34,936 nt of DNA, taken from assembly GCF_013283785.1 (NCBI RefSeq), contig NZ_JABCPZ010000104.1, positions 1 to 34,936 on the forward strand. The letters are read 5' to 3'. The translations under genes and the position numbers were made by a program. This DNA is from Nonomuraea antri. Its GTDB lineage: Bacteria; Actinomycetota; Actinomycetes; Streptosporangiales; Streptosporangiaceae. The notes beneath the pieces were generated by a model. That model was given only the letters and a program-made list of their open reading frames with translations, did no database searches and was not told the DNA's origin. The first letter of the stretch is position 1. Every line of letters starts with the position of its first letter. This document shows positions 8,195 to 16,983 of the stretch, piece by piece.

Positions 8195-11100
8195 ATGCAC
8201 TGGTCCGCCCATCTGACGGTGGCGGGAGTCACCACCGCCGCCCTGTTGAGCTCCCCGTTACCCGCGGCCGCCGCGGAGCCCGCCGCCGGCGACGGTGGCG
8301 TCCACCGGGTGACGTTGATCACCGGGGACGTGGTGACCGTCAGGCAGGCCGCACCCGGCAGGCACGCGGTCCAGGTGAAGCCGGGGCCGGACCGGGAGCG
8401 GATGGCGTTCAGCACCGTCGAGGAGAACGGCGAGCTGCGGGTCCTGCCCCGCGACATCGTCCCGTTCCTGGCGGCAGGACGGCTGGACCCCGGCCTGTTC
8501 TCGGTCACCAGGCTGATCGCCCAGGGCTACGACGACGCCAGGACGGACCGGCTGCCCCTGCTGTTCCTCTACGACGGCGCCGCGCCGAAGAGCGCGGCCG
8601 GGCCCGAGCTGGAGAGCGTCAACGGCCGGGTCGTCGCCGCCGAGAAGCGCACGATCGGCCAGCTGTGGAAGTCGCTCGACGAGCCGCGGGCCACGTTGTC
8701 GCAGGGCGTGACGAAGATCTGGCTGGACGCCAAGGTCAAGGCCACCCTCGACCGCAGCGTGCCGCAGGTGGGCGCGCCCGAGGCGTGGCAGGCCGGCTTC
8801 GACGGCACCGGCGTCAAGGTCGCCGTGCTGGACACCGGCGTCGACGCCGCACACCCCGACCTGGCCGGACGCGTCAAGCAGACCAAGGTGTTCACCGGCG
8901 AGCCGAGCGTCCAGGACGGCAACGGCCACGGCACCCACGTGGCCGCCACCATCGCGGGCGGCGGCGGCAGGAAGGGCGTCGCGCCGGGCGCCGAGCTGAT
9001 CGTCGGCAAGGTGCTCGGCGACGACGGCTCGGGCACCCTGTCCGGCGTCATCGAGGGCATGGAGTGGGCCGCCGCGGAAGGCGCGTCGGTGATCAACATG
9101 AGCCTCGGCGGCGGCGCCACCGACGGCACCGACCCGCTCAGCCTCGCCGTCGACACGCTCACCGCGCGTACCGGCGCCCTGTTCGTGGTCGCGGCGGGCA
9201 ACGACGGCGCGGCCTACTCCATCGGCACCCCGGGCGCGGCGACCTCGGCGCTGACCGTCGGCGCGGTGGACCACCAGGACGCGCTCGCCGAGTTCTCCAG
9301 CCGCGGCCCGCGCCTGGACGACGCGCCCAAGCCCGACCTGACCGCCCCCGGCGTGGCCATCGTCGCGGCCCGCGCGTCGGGCACCGCGATGGGCGAGCCG
9401 GTCGACGAGCGTTACACGGCCGCCTCCGGCACCTCGATGGCCACGCCGCACGTGGCCGGGGCCGCCGCGATCGTCAAGCAGCGCCACCCCGGCTGGACGG
9501 CGAAGCAGATCAAGGACGCGCTGGTCGGCTCGGCCGAGCCCATCCCCGGTCAGCGGATCGACGACGCCGGAGCCGGCCGCCTGGACGTGGCCCGCGCGGT
9601 CCGCCAGGGCGTGACCGCGACCGGCGTGCTCGACCTCGGCAAGCACCAGCGGGGCGAGGGCCCGGCCACGGCCGAGGGCACGATCACCTACGCCAACGGC
9701 ACGGCCGCCCCGGTCACGCTGGAGCTGGCCGCCACCCTCGACGGGGCCGCGCTCAGCGCCAGGTCCGTGACGGTCGCGGCGGGCGGCACCGCCGACGTCA
9801 AGGTCACGGTGGACCTGGCCGGGCTCGCCTTCGGCCGCTACGGCGGCCTGGTCACCGCCACGTCCGGCGCGGAGCGGGTGCACACCACGCTGGCGCTGAC
9901 CTGGAAGGGGCCGCAGCACACGGTGCGCTTCACCGCCGTCGACGCCGCGGGCCGGCCGACCGGCGCCGACACGCTGTCCATGTTCGGCGCCTCCCAGCAG
10001 GACGACCTCTTCACCTGGCTGCCCGAGCAGGGGCTGAGCGTGGAGGTGTCGGAGGGCACGTACATGACGCAGTCGCTCAACCTGAGCGGCGCCTGGGGCC
10101 GGGCGCACCCGCGTGACGGCATGATCGTCATCCCCGAGCTCAAGGTCGACCGCGACCTGGACGTGGTGCTCGACTTCCGCAAGACCACCCCGGTGACCAT
10201 CAGGACCAGGCAGCCCGCCGAGCAGGTGGGCATCTACACCTACTTCACCCATCGCGCGTTCGGCTCGCGCGAGATCTCCCAGGGCGTGATGAACTTCGAC
10301 GTCAGCGAGGGGCTAAACGTCTCGCCGACGCAGCCGGTGCGTGACGGCTCGTTCGAGTTCGCCTCGCGCTGGCAGCTCGTCGCGCCGAAGCTCACCGCCC
10401 GCGTGCCCGGCACGGCGCAGCGGTTCCGGATGGGGTTCCTCGGCCGGTCGCCGGGCGTGGAGGGGCGGCACCTGTGGCGGCTCGCCGACGGGACGGCCGG
10501 GTCCAGGGGCAGGGCCGCGGTCGTCCGCGCCGAGGACATCGACTGGGCCGACCCGGCCGCGGCCGCGATCAAGGCGGGAGCGGTCGCCGTGATCCTGGTG
10601 ATGGCGCCCGACGACCCGTTCGGGCATGGCTGGAAGCCGGCCGGCGCCGACCTGCCGATCCCGGCCCTGCTGGTCACCGCCGACGACGGGCGGCGGCTGC
10701 TGGAGCGCATCGCGAAGGGCGGGGCGCGCATCGAGGTCACCGGGATGATGGACTCGCCGTACCTCTACGACGTCATGCAGGTCTCCGCCGGGCGCGTGCC
10801 GGACACGATCGTGCACGAGGTGGACGACGGCAACACCGCCCGCGTCGACACGACGTATGCCGACAACGGGGGCTTCGGCTGGGCCAAGGAGCAGCGTTTC
10901 GGCTGGCGTCCCTGGCAGTCCTACTCGCTCGGCCAGCAGATGGAGACGCAGCGGATCGTGAAGACCCCGCTGCGCCGCGCCGAGTACGTCAGCGCCGGCG
11001 GCTCCCTCTGGCAGCACCTGGTCAACCACCAGTACACCTGGGACGAGATGGGCCGGCTCCAGGACGGCATGACCGAGCAGCCGCGCACCTACCGGGCCGG

Positions 11101-11731
11101 CGCGCGGATCGGCGAGAGCTGGCACGCGCCGGTGGTCCGCCCGGCGATCCCCGCCTGGCTCGCGCCCGCCACCAGGGAGGGCGACACGATGGACATCCGT
11201 GTCCCCGAGTTCGTGGACTCCTCCGGCCACGTCTCCCGCGCGGGCGTCGACAACGACACCGCCTCGGCCCGGTTCTTCCGCGACGGCACGCTGGTCGCCG
11301 AACGCGACGCCGCCTGGGGCGCGTTCCCCGCGTCGCCGCAGGAGGCCCGCTACCGGCTGGAGCTGTCCACCAGGCGCACCTCGGCGGAGTGGACCACGGC
11401 GACCGCGACCGAGACGGCCTGGACGTTCCGCTCCAAGCCGGGCGACCGGGTGCTGCCGCTGTTGCAGGTCGACTACGACGTGCGCGCGGAGCGGCCCGGC
11501 CTGGTGGGCTTCACGGTCCGGCACCAGGACGGCGTGAGCGGCGCGCGGGCGAAGGACCTGCGGCTGGAGGTGTCGTACGACGACGGCGCGACGTGGCGCG
11601 GGCAGCCGGTGATCCCGCTCGGCGGCGGGCGATACAACGCGATCGTCCTGCGGCCGCACCCGTCGCTGCGGGTCACCGCCTCCGACTCGGCCGGCAACAC
11701 GGTCGAGCAGACGGTGATCAGGGCCTACTGA
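8195..11731 (+). CDS. Secreted subtilisin-like S8 serine protease
   Basis: This 1178-residue protein has a Sec signal peptide (about 1-28, ending in PAAAAEP) and a pro-region with the VTLITGDVVTV motif common in large actinobacterial S8 proteases. The peptidase domain has all expected catalytic residues: D213 in VLDTGVD, H245 in GHGTHVAA, oxyanion N336 in AAGNDG, and S414 in GTSMATPHVAG. A long C-terminal region follows. It includes a protease-associated-like segment (about 775-850, AAIKAGAVAVILV then PALLVTADDGRRLL) and beta-rich domains to the end. It is presumably secreted to degrade external protein. The ATG at 8195 has AGAGG nine bases upstream and begins the signal peptide; the in-frame upstream codons have poor third-position GC and were excluded. 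It converges on a regulator only 4 bp past its stop. Confidence 0.92.
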   Translation: MHWSAHLTVAGVTTAALLSSPLPAAAAEPAAGDGGVHRVTLITGDVVTVRQAAPGRHAVQVKPGPDRERMAFSTVEENGELRVLPRDIVPFLAAGRLDPGLFSVTRLIAQGYDDARTDRLPLLFLYDGAAPKSAAGPELESVNGRVVAAEKRTIGQLWKSLDEPRATLSQGVTKIWLDAKVKATLDRSVPQVGAPEAWQAGFDGTGVKVAVLDTGVDAAHPDLAGRVKQTKVFTGEPSVQDGNGHGTHVAATIAGGGGRKGVAPGAELIVGKVLGDDGSGTLSGVIEGMEWAAAEGASVINMSLGGGATDGTDPLSLAVDTLTARTGALFVVAAGNDGAAYSIGTPGAATSALTVGAVDHQDALAEFSSRGPRLDDAPKPDLTAPGVAIVAARASGTAMGEPVDERYTAASGTSMATPHVAGAAAIVKQRHPGWTAKQIKDALVGSAEPIPGQRIDDAGAGRLDVARAVRQGVTATGVLDLGKHQRGEGPATAEGTITYANGTAAPVTLELAATLDGAALSARSVTVAAGGTADVKVTVDLAGLAFGRYGGLVTATSGAERVHTTLALTWKGPQHTVRFTAVDAAGRPTGADTLSMFGASQQDDLFTWLPEQGLSVEVSEGTYMTQSLNLSGAWGRAHPRDGMIVIPELKVDRDLDVVLDFRKTTPVTIRTRQPAEQVGIYTYFTHRAFGSREISQGVMNFDVSEGLNVSPTQPVRDGSFEFASRWQLVAPKLTARVPGTAQRFRMGFLGRSPGVEGRHLWRLADGTAGSRGRAAVVRAEDIDWADPAAAAIKAGAVAVILVMAPDDPFGHGWKPAGADLPIPALLVTADDGRRLLERIAKGGARIEVTGMMDSPYLYDVMQVSAGRVPDTIVHEVDDGNTARVDTTYADNGGFGWAKEQRFGWRPWQSYSLGQQMETQRIVKTPLRRAEYVSAGGSLWQHLVNHQYTWDEMGRLQDGMTEQPRTYRAGARIGESWHAPVVRPAIPAWLAPATREGDTMDIRVPEFVDSSGHVSRAGVDNDTASARFFRDGTLVAERDAAWGAFPASPQEARYRLELSTRRTSAEWTTATATETAWTFRSKPGDRVLPLLQVDYDVRAERPGLVGFTVRHQDGVSGARAKDLRLEVSYDDGATWRGQPVIPLGGGRYNAIVLRPHPSLRVTASDSAGNTVEQTVIRAY

Positions 11732-11735
11732 TCGG

Positions 11736-12698
11736 TCAGAGCCAGTTCTCGCGGGCGGCGTGCCAGGCCAGTTGGGTCCGGGTCTGCGCGCCCGCCCGCT
11801 CCATCAGGTAGGCGATCCTGCGCTGCACCGTCCGCTGGGAGATCTTGAGCTGGGTGGCGATCGACTTGTCGGGGACACCGGCGATGAGCAGCGACAGCAG
11901 GTAGAGATGGTCGGCGTCGAGCGGGCTGCCCGGGCTGGTGAGACCGACCGGCGTGGCCCGCTCCCACAGGCTCTCGAACAGTGCCTTGAGCGCGTCGAGC
12001 AGGCTGCTCGGCCTGATCAGCGCGGCGGTGAGCTGGGTCAGGCCGTCGGTGTGCTGGATGAGCGGGAGCACCCCGAGCTCGCCGTCCGCGATGATCATCC
12101 GCACCGGCAGGACGGGCAGCGCCCGGGCCTGCTCCCCCAGCTCGATGCCGTCGGCGAGGTTGACCAGCATGCCGGGTTCCTCCAGCAACGCCTTCTCGTA
12201 GAGGACGCGGTAGCCGACGCCGCGCCGCAGGGCCGCCAGTTCCTCGGTGTTCTCCTGCGAGGTCATCGCCACGTGCCCGGACCGGCACAGGCTGAGCACC
12301 TCGTGCCTGGCGCCGTCCTGCAGCAGCCGTAACTGCTCGCGCAGCGCCGTGCGGCTGGTGATCACCTCGATGAGCTGCGCCGCCTCGCGCCGCCGCGCGT
12401 GCGCCAGGTACTCCCCCGTGAGCTGCTCCATGGCCTGCCGCGCCCGGTCCACCTCGGCCTGGCGCCGGTGCAGCCGGGCGGCGAGCGCGACGTCGGGCGC
12501 GACCGCGGTGAACCGGCCGGGATCCCCGGGTACGGCCCGCGCCAGCCCCTTGGCCAGCAGCGAGCCGAGCGCCTGCCGCGCGACCTCGGCCGCCACGCCC
12601 AGTTCCTCGGCCAGGGCGTCGGGGTCGACCTCGGTGGTCCTGACCAGCAGCCGGTAGGCGGCCTCCTCCGCCGCGCCCAGCCCCGCCGCGCTCAGCAC
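11736..12698 (-). CDS. TrmB-like / LuxR-type HTH transcriptional regulator
   Basis: A regulator of about 320 residues. It has an N-terminal TrmB-like winged helix (LSAAGLGAAEEAAYRLLV, then LAEELGV), a coiled helical linker with LTGEYLAHARRREAAQLIEV, a ligand/PLD-like middle domain, and a C-terminal LuxR-type HTH (LIAGVPDKSIATQLKISQRT). Such regulators often neighbour secreted S8 proteases in actinomycetes, and this one lies tail-to-tail with one, so it may control it. I chose the GTG at 12698 (or 12707) over the one at 12749. The upstream 17 codons have only about half G/C at third positions, and TACAAT, a good -10 box, lies inside them. Confidence 0.8.
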   Translation of the reverse strand: MLSAAGLGAAEEAAYRLLVRTTEVDPDALAEELGVAAEVARQALGSLLAKGLARAVPGDPGRFTAVAPDVALAARLHRRQAEVDRARQAMEQLTGEYLAHARRREAAQLIEVITSRTALREQLRLLQDGARHEVLSLCRSGHVAMTSQENTEELAALRRGVGYRVLYEKALLEEPGMLVNLADGIELGEQARALPVLPVRMIIADGELGVLPLIQHTDGLTQLTAALIRPSSLLDALKALFESLWERATPVGLTSPGSPLDADHLYLLSLLIAGVPDKSIATQLKISQRTVQRRIAYLMERAGAQTRTQLAWHAARENWL

Positions 12699-12730
12699 GT
12701 GCCGCACACGGCCCGATCCAGATTCACCCG

Positions 12731-12738
12731 GCCATTGT
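12731..12738 (-). promoter_or_regulatory. Candidate -10 box for the TrmB/LuxR-type regulator
   Basis: CTACAATG on the minus strand contains TACAAT, close to the TANNNT consensus, about 25-35 bp upstream of the GTG codons at 12707 and 12698. No clear -35 box is present. It supports the shorter start. Confidence 0.4.
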
Positions 12739-12788
12739 AGAGAGGGCACCGCCGGCTTCCCGCCGGGCCGGGGCGACGGCGGCAGACG

Positions 12789-15467
12789 TCATGCACGTGG
12801 GCACTCCAGTGCCCGGCGGGCGTGGGCGCGGACGTCGGCGTCCGGGTCCGCGAGTGCCGCGGTGAGCGCGGCGATCACCGGCGGTTCGCCCGCCCACCGG
12901 GCCAGCGCCAGCACGGCCGCCTTGCGTACGTCGAGGTTGGCGTCACCGAGCGCCTCACCGAGCGCGGCGACGAGCGGTCCAGGCGCGGTGGCCGGGTCGG
13001 CGGCGGCCAGGCAGCGGGCGGCGCCGACGCGTACCTGCCAGTCGGGGTCGTGGATCGCCGCGAGCGCCTGCGACTCCAGCGGCACGCCGGTCGCGCCGGA
13101 CGCCTCCAGGGCGGCCGCGCGCACCAGCGGGTCGGGGTCGGCGGCCAGGTCGGCGAGCGCGCCGGACGGCTTGCCGATGCGGCCCAGCCCCCTGGCCGCC
13201 TGCACCCGCACCTCCCTGGACGGATCGGCCGCCGCCGTCGCCACCAGGTCGCTCTCGTCGAGCGAGACCAGTGCGCGCACCGCCTCGATCCGCACCCTGC
13301 GGTCGGTGTCGGCCAGCGCGCCGGCGAAGCTCTCCCGGTCGCCGAGCCGCAGCGCGCGCAGCACGTCGATCGCGCTCGCCCGGACCACGGCGTCCGCGCC
13401 TGACAGCCGCTCGATCAGGGCCGTCCGCAGCTCGGGCGTGGCGGGCAGCACCTCGACCAGTTCCCTGAGCGCGGTGGCGGCGGCGTGCCGTACGGTGCCG
13501 TGGGCGTCGTCGAGCGCGGCGGCCAGGGCCGGCCCGGCGCCGTCCGGCACGGTCTCGGTGAGTGTGGCGATCGCGGCCCGCCTGACCTTGGGGTCGGGGT
13601 CGCGCAGGTAGGGGGCGAGCCGCGCGGTGGTGGGCTGTTCCTCGGCCAGCCGGTGCAGTTCGAGTATGCGCGGCGAGCGGCCGACCGCGACGCGTTCCGC
13701 GAGGCCGGCGGCGGCGCGCCGGACCCGCACCGGGGAATGGGCGGCGAGCAGCACCGGTTCCGCGGCGACGGGCGTGAACTCCGGGACGGGCACCAGGTAG
13801 GGCGCCACGGGCCGCTTGACGAACTCCATCGCGCCGTCGTCCCGTTTGCGCAGGTTCAGGTGGAACAGCCACTCGCCGTCGTCGCGGGCGGGCAGGTCGG
13901 CGCGCTCGTGGTAGAGGCCCCAGCGGCTCTCGGTGCGGGTGAGCGAGGCCCGCGCGGCCATTTCCGCGCAGTCCCTGATGAAGTCGACCTCCACGCAGCG
14001 CATCAGCTCGTGCGGGGTGCGGCCGCCCATCCCGGCGATCTCCTCGCGCATCCGCTCGAAGGTCTCCAGGGCGATCTCCAGCTTGGCGGCCGTCTTCGGC
14101 GGGGTGATGTAGTCGTTGACGAAGCGGCGCAGCTTGTATTCGACCTGCTGCTGCGGCGGGCCGTCCGGGTGGCGCAGGGGCCGGTAGATCAGCTCGTGCG
14201 CGGCCGCGATCTGCTCCTCGGGCAGGGCCTGCCGGGCGGCGTGGTGTTCGGCGGCGTGCGCGCCGGCCAGGTCGCCGAAGACGAAGGCGCCGATCATGTA
14301 GTTGTGCGGCACGCAGGCCAGGTCTCCGGCCGCGTACAGGCCGGGCACGGTGGTCGCGCCGTGTTCGTCCACCCAGACGCCCGACGCGGAGTGGCCGCCG
14401 CACAGCCCGATCTCGGAGATGTGCATCTCGACGTCGTGGGTGCGGTAGTCGTGGCCGCGCCCGGCGTGGAAGGTGCCGCGCGTGGGGCGTTCGGTGGTGT
14501 GCAGGATGGTCTCCAGCGCGGAGATCGACTCCTCGGGCAGGTGGCTGAGCTTGAGGTAGATGGGGCCGCGCGCGGAGGCGATCTCGCCGGCCACCTCGGC
14601 CATCATCTGTCCCGACCAGTAGTCGGAGTCGACGAACCGCTCGCCCTGGTTGTTGACCTGGTAGCCGCCGAACGGGTTGGCCACGTACGCGCAGGCCGGG
14701 CCGTTGTAGTCCTTGATCAGCGGGTTGATCTGGAAGCACTCGATGCCGCTCAGCTCGGCCCCGGCGTGGTAGGCCATGGCGTGGCCGTCGCCGGCGTTGG
14801 CCGGGTTCTCGTAGGTGCCGTACAGGTAGCCGCCGGCGGGCAGGCCGAGCCGGCCGCACGCGCCGGTCGCCAGGATGACCGCGCCCGCCGACACCGTGAC
14901 GAACCGTCCGGAACGGGTGTCGAACCCGGCGACGCCGACCGCGCGCCCGCCGGAGGTGAGCACCCGGACCGGCATCACCCGGTTCTCGATGGTGACCTTC
15001 TCGCGGATGTCACGGCGGCGCAGCACCCGGTAGAGGATCTTCTTGACGTCCTTGCCCTCCGGCATGGGCAGCACATAGCTGCCGGAGCGGTGGACCCGGC
15101 GCACCGCGTACTCGCCGTGCTCGTCCTTGTCGAACTTGACGCCGTAGCGTTCCAGCCGCTGGACCATGGCGTGGCCGCGGGTGGCGGTCTGGTGCACGGT
15201 CCGCTGGTCGACGATCCCGTCGTTGGCCCTGGTGATCTCGGCGACGTAGTCCTCGGGGGTGGCCTTGCCGGGGATGACCGCGTTGTTGACGCCGTCCATG
15301 CCCATGGCCAGCGCGCCGCTGTGGCGTACGTGCGCCTTCTCCAGCAGCAGGACGGTCGCGCCGCGCTCGGCGGCGGTGATCGCGGCCATGGTGCCCGCGG
15401 TGCCGCCGCCGACGACGAGCACCTCGCACTCCAGGTGCAGGCGGTCCTCGATCGGGGGGATGTCCAT
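12789..15467 (-). CDS. AprA/fumarate-reductase-like flavoprotein with C-terminal HEAT repeats
   Basis: An 892-residue protein. Residues 1-570 are a succinate dehydrogenase/fumarate reductase/AprA-type FAD domain: dinucleotide motif VVGGGTAGTMAA (about 18-29), an HRSGSY segment near 125, ATGACGRLG, and the FAD-binding GLYAAGDLACVPHNYM. Residues about 590-892 form some eight to nine HEAT repeats (DPDPKVRRAA, DPSREVRVQAA and similar), a protein-protein scaffold unusual for this enzyme class. The ATG at 15467 was chosen because GGAG lies five bases upstream and TGATG overlaps the ATPase stop. It is last in the operon, after a ferredoxin resembling AprB, so an electron-transferring AprAB-like pair is likely. 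The substrate is unknown; true APS reductase activity is not claimed. Confidence 0.85.
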   Translation of the reverse strand: MDIPPIEDRLHLECEVLVVGGGTAGTMAAITAAERGATVLLLEKAHVRHSGALAMGMDGVNNAVIPGKATPEDYVAEITRANDGIVDQRTVHQTATRGHAMVQRLERYGVKFDKDEHGEYAVRRVHRSGSYVLPMPEGKDVKKILYRVLRRRDIREKVTIENRVMPVRVLTSGGRAVGVAGFDTRSGRFVTVSAGAVILATGACGRLGLPAGGYLYGTYENPANAGDGHAMAYHAGAELSGIECFQINPLIKDYNGPACAYVANPFGGYQVNNQGERFVDSDYWSGQMMAEVAGEIASARGPIYLKLSHLPEESISALETILHTTERPTRGTFHAGRGHDYRTHDVEMHISEIGLCGGHSASGVWVDEHGATTVPGLYAAGDLACVPHNYMIGAFVFGDLAGAHAAEHHAARQALPEEQIAAAHELIYRPLRHPDGPPQQQVEYKLRRFVNDYITPPKTAAKLEIALETFERMREEIAGMGGRTPHELMRCVEVDFIRDCAEMAARASLTRTESRWGLYHERADLPARDDGEWLFHLNLRKRDDGAMEFVKRPVAPYLVPVPEFTPVAAEPVLLAAHSPVRVRRAAAGLAERVAVGRSPRILELHRLAEEQPTTARLAPYLRDPDPKVRRAAIATLTETVPDGAGPALAAALDDAHGTVRHAAATALRELVEVLPATPELRTALIERLSGADAVVRASAIDVLRALRLGDRESFAGALADTDRRVRIEAVRALVSLDESDLVATAAADPSREVRVQAARGLGRIGKPSGALADLAADPDPLVRAAALEASGATGVPLESQALAAIHDPDWQVRVGAARCLAAADPATAPGPLVAALGEALGDANLDVRKAAVLALARWAGEPPVIAALTAALADPDADVRAHARRALECPRA

Positions 15468-16201
15468 CACAGCTCCTTCAGAATGCGTTCACGCAGCGCG
15501 GCGCGGTCGTCGGCGCCGCGCACGTCCAGCACCGCGCGCAGGCCGTGGCCGCCGAGCACGGCGACGCGGTCGGCCAGCAGCAGCGCCTCGTCCACGTCGT
15601 GGGTCACGAACACGACCGTGGCCCGGGTGTCGCGCAGCACGTCGAGCAGGACCTGCTGCATCTGGGCGCGGGTCTGGGCGTCGAGCGCGCCGAACGGCTC
15701 GTCCATCAGCACCGCGCGCGGGGCGGCGACCAGGGCGCGGGCGAGTTGCACGCGCTGGCGCATGCCGCCGGACAGCTCGCGCGGCAGCTTGTCCTCGGCC
15801 CCGGCCAGGCCCACGCGCTCGATCCAGGCCCGCGCCGCGGCGGCCCGCTCGTGCCTGCCGACCTTGCGGATGCGCAGGGGCAGTTCGATGTTGCGCCGGA
15901 CGTCGCGCCACGGCAGCAGGCCGTCGTCCTGGAAGACCATGGCCCGTTCGGCCGAGGTGCCGTCGATCTCGGACGTGCCCGCGAGTATCCGCCCGCCGGC
16001 GGGCGGCAGCAGCCCGGCCAGGGAGCGCAGCAGCGTGGACTTGCCGGAACCCGACGCGCCCACGACCACCAGCACCTCGCCGGGCACGATCGCCAGGTCG
16101 AGCTCGCGGACGACGAGGTCACGACCGTAGCCCAGGGACAGCCGCTCCAGCGTGAAGCCGAGCCCGGCCTGCGCCTGCTCGGGCCGGGCGAGCGTGGTCA
16201 C
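15467..16201 (-). CDS. ABC transporter ATPase, SsuB/TauB-like
   Basis: This 244-residue ATPase belongs to the nitrate/sulfonate/taurine importer type. It has Walker A GASGSGKST at about 48-56, a Q-loop in VFQDDGLLPWRDV, signature LSGGMRQRVQLARAL, Walker B AVLMDEPFGALD, and the switch His in VFVTHDVDEAL. It energises the permease encoded upstream. The GTG start is preceded by GGAG six bases away and overlaps the permease stop (GTGA). Its own stop overlaps the flavoprotein ATG. The Ala/Arg-rich tail after the switch shows no extra domain. Confidence 0.93.
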   Translation of the reverse strand: MTTLARPEQAQAGLGFTLERLSLGYGRDLVVRELDLAIVPGEVLVVVGASGSGKSTLLRSLAGLLPPAGGRILAGTSEIDGTSAERAMVFQDDGLLPWRDVRRNIELPLRIRKVGRHERAAAARAWIERVGLAGAEDKLPRELSGGMRQRVQLARALVAAPRAVLMDEPFGALDAQTRAQMQQVLLDVLRDTRATVVFVTHDVDEALLLADRVAVLGGHGLRAVLDVRGADDRAALRERILKEL

Positions 16202-16983
16202 GTCGTGCTCCTCTCGCCGCGCGGCAGCCAGCGGGTGATCCTGCGGCCGGCCAGCTCAACGGCGGCCGAGGTGAGCCAGCCGAGCAGCCCGATGGTGACC
16301 ATCCCGACGATCACCGCCGGGTAGTCCACCAGCGTGTACGACTGCCAGGTCCGGTACCCGACGCCGAACTCCCCGGAGATCATCTCCGCCGAGATCACGC
16401 AGATCCACGCCACGCCCATGCCGACCGACAGCCCGCCGACCACGCCGGGCAGGATGCCGGGCAGCACGACGTGCCACAACACGTGCCGGCCGCCGCCGCC
16501 GAGCGTCCTGACCGCGTCCTCCCACAGGGTCGGCAGCGCCCGGACGGCGTGCCTGGTGCTGACCACGATCGGGAAGAACGCCGCGGCGAACGTGATGAAC
16601 ACGATGCCCTGCTCGTCGGTCGGGAACAGCAGGATGGCCACCGGCACCAGCGCGATCGCCGGGATCGGGCGCACCGCCTCCAGCAGCGGCAGCAGCACGT
16701 CCCTGGTGCGCGCCGACCGGCCGAGCGCGACGCCCGCGGCGATGCCGGCGAGCGTGGCCAGGCCGAACCCGGTGAGGATGCGGATCAGGCTCTGCGCCAG
16801 GTCGAGCGCGAAGACGGGGGTGGCGAGCTGCCCCGCGGCCTCGGCCGCGATCTCGTCGAGCGTGGGCAGCCGGTCGAACCTGAGCCACAGCCGGGCGTCG
16901 GTGGCGGTGAGCGCCTGCCACAGCCCGGCCGCCGCCAGCACGGACCCCGCCCGGACGAGCCGGCTCCGGCCCTGGCCCCTCAC
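16198..16983 (-). CDS. ABC transporter permease, SsuC/TauC-like
   Basis: A 261-residue inner-membrane permease of the BPD type with about six transmembrane helices. The segments run through GLWQAL, the helix AIALVPVAILLF, and the permease loop containing EDAVRTLGGGGRHVLWHVVLPGILP, which matches the EAA motif that contacts the ATPase. The GTG start at 16983 overlaps the substrate-binding protein stop (GTGA) and fits the length of the family, so the much longer upstream extension of the open frame was rejected. It works with the adjoining ATPase and lipoprotein as one importer. Confidence 0.92.
   Translation of the reverse strand: MRGQGRSRLVRAGSVLAAAGLWQALTATDARLWLRFDRLPTLDEIAAEAAGQLATPVFALDLAQSLIRILTGFGLATLAGIAAGVALGRSARTRDVLLPLLEAVRPIPAIALVPVAILLFPTDEQGIVFITFAAAFFPIVVSTRHAVRALPTLWEDAVRTLGGGGRHVLWHVVLPGILPGVVGGLSVGMGVAWICVISAEMISGEFGVGYRTWQSYTLVDYPAVIVGMVTIGLLGWLTSAAVELAGRRITRWLPRGERSTT

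Noticed and set aside
13485..16130. Plus-strand long frame antisense to the flavoprotein and ATPase
   Set aside because: No recognisable domains; mirrors the third-position GC bias of the true minus-strand genes.
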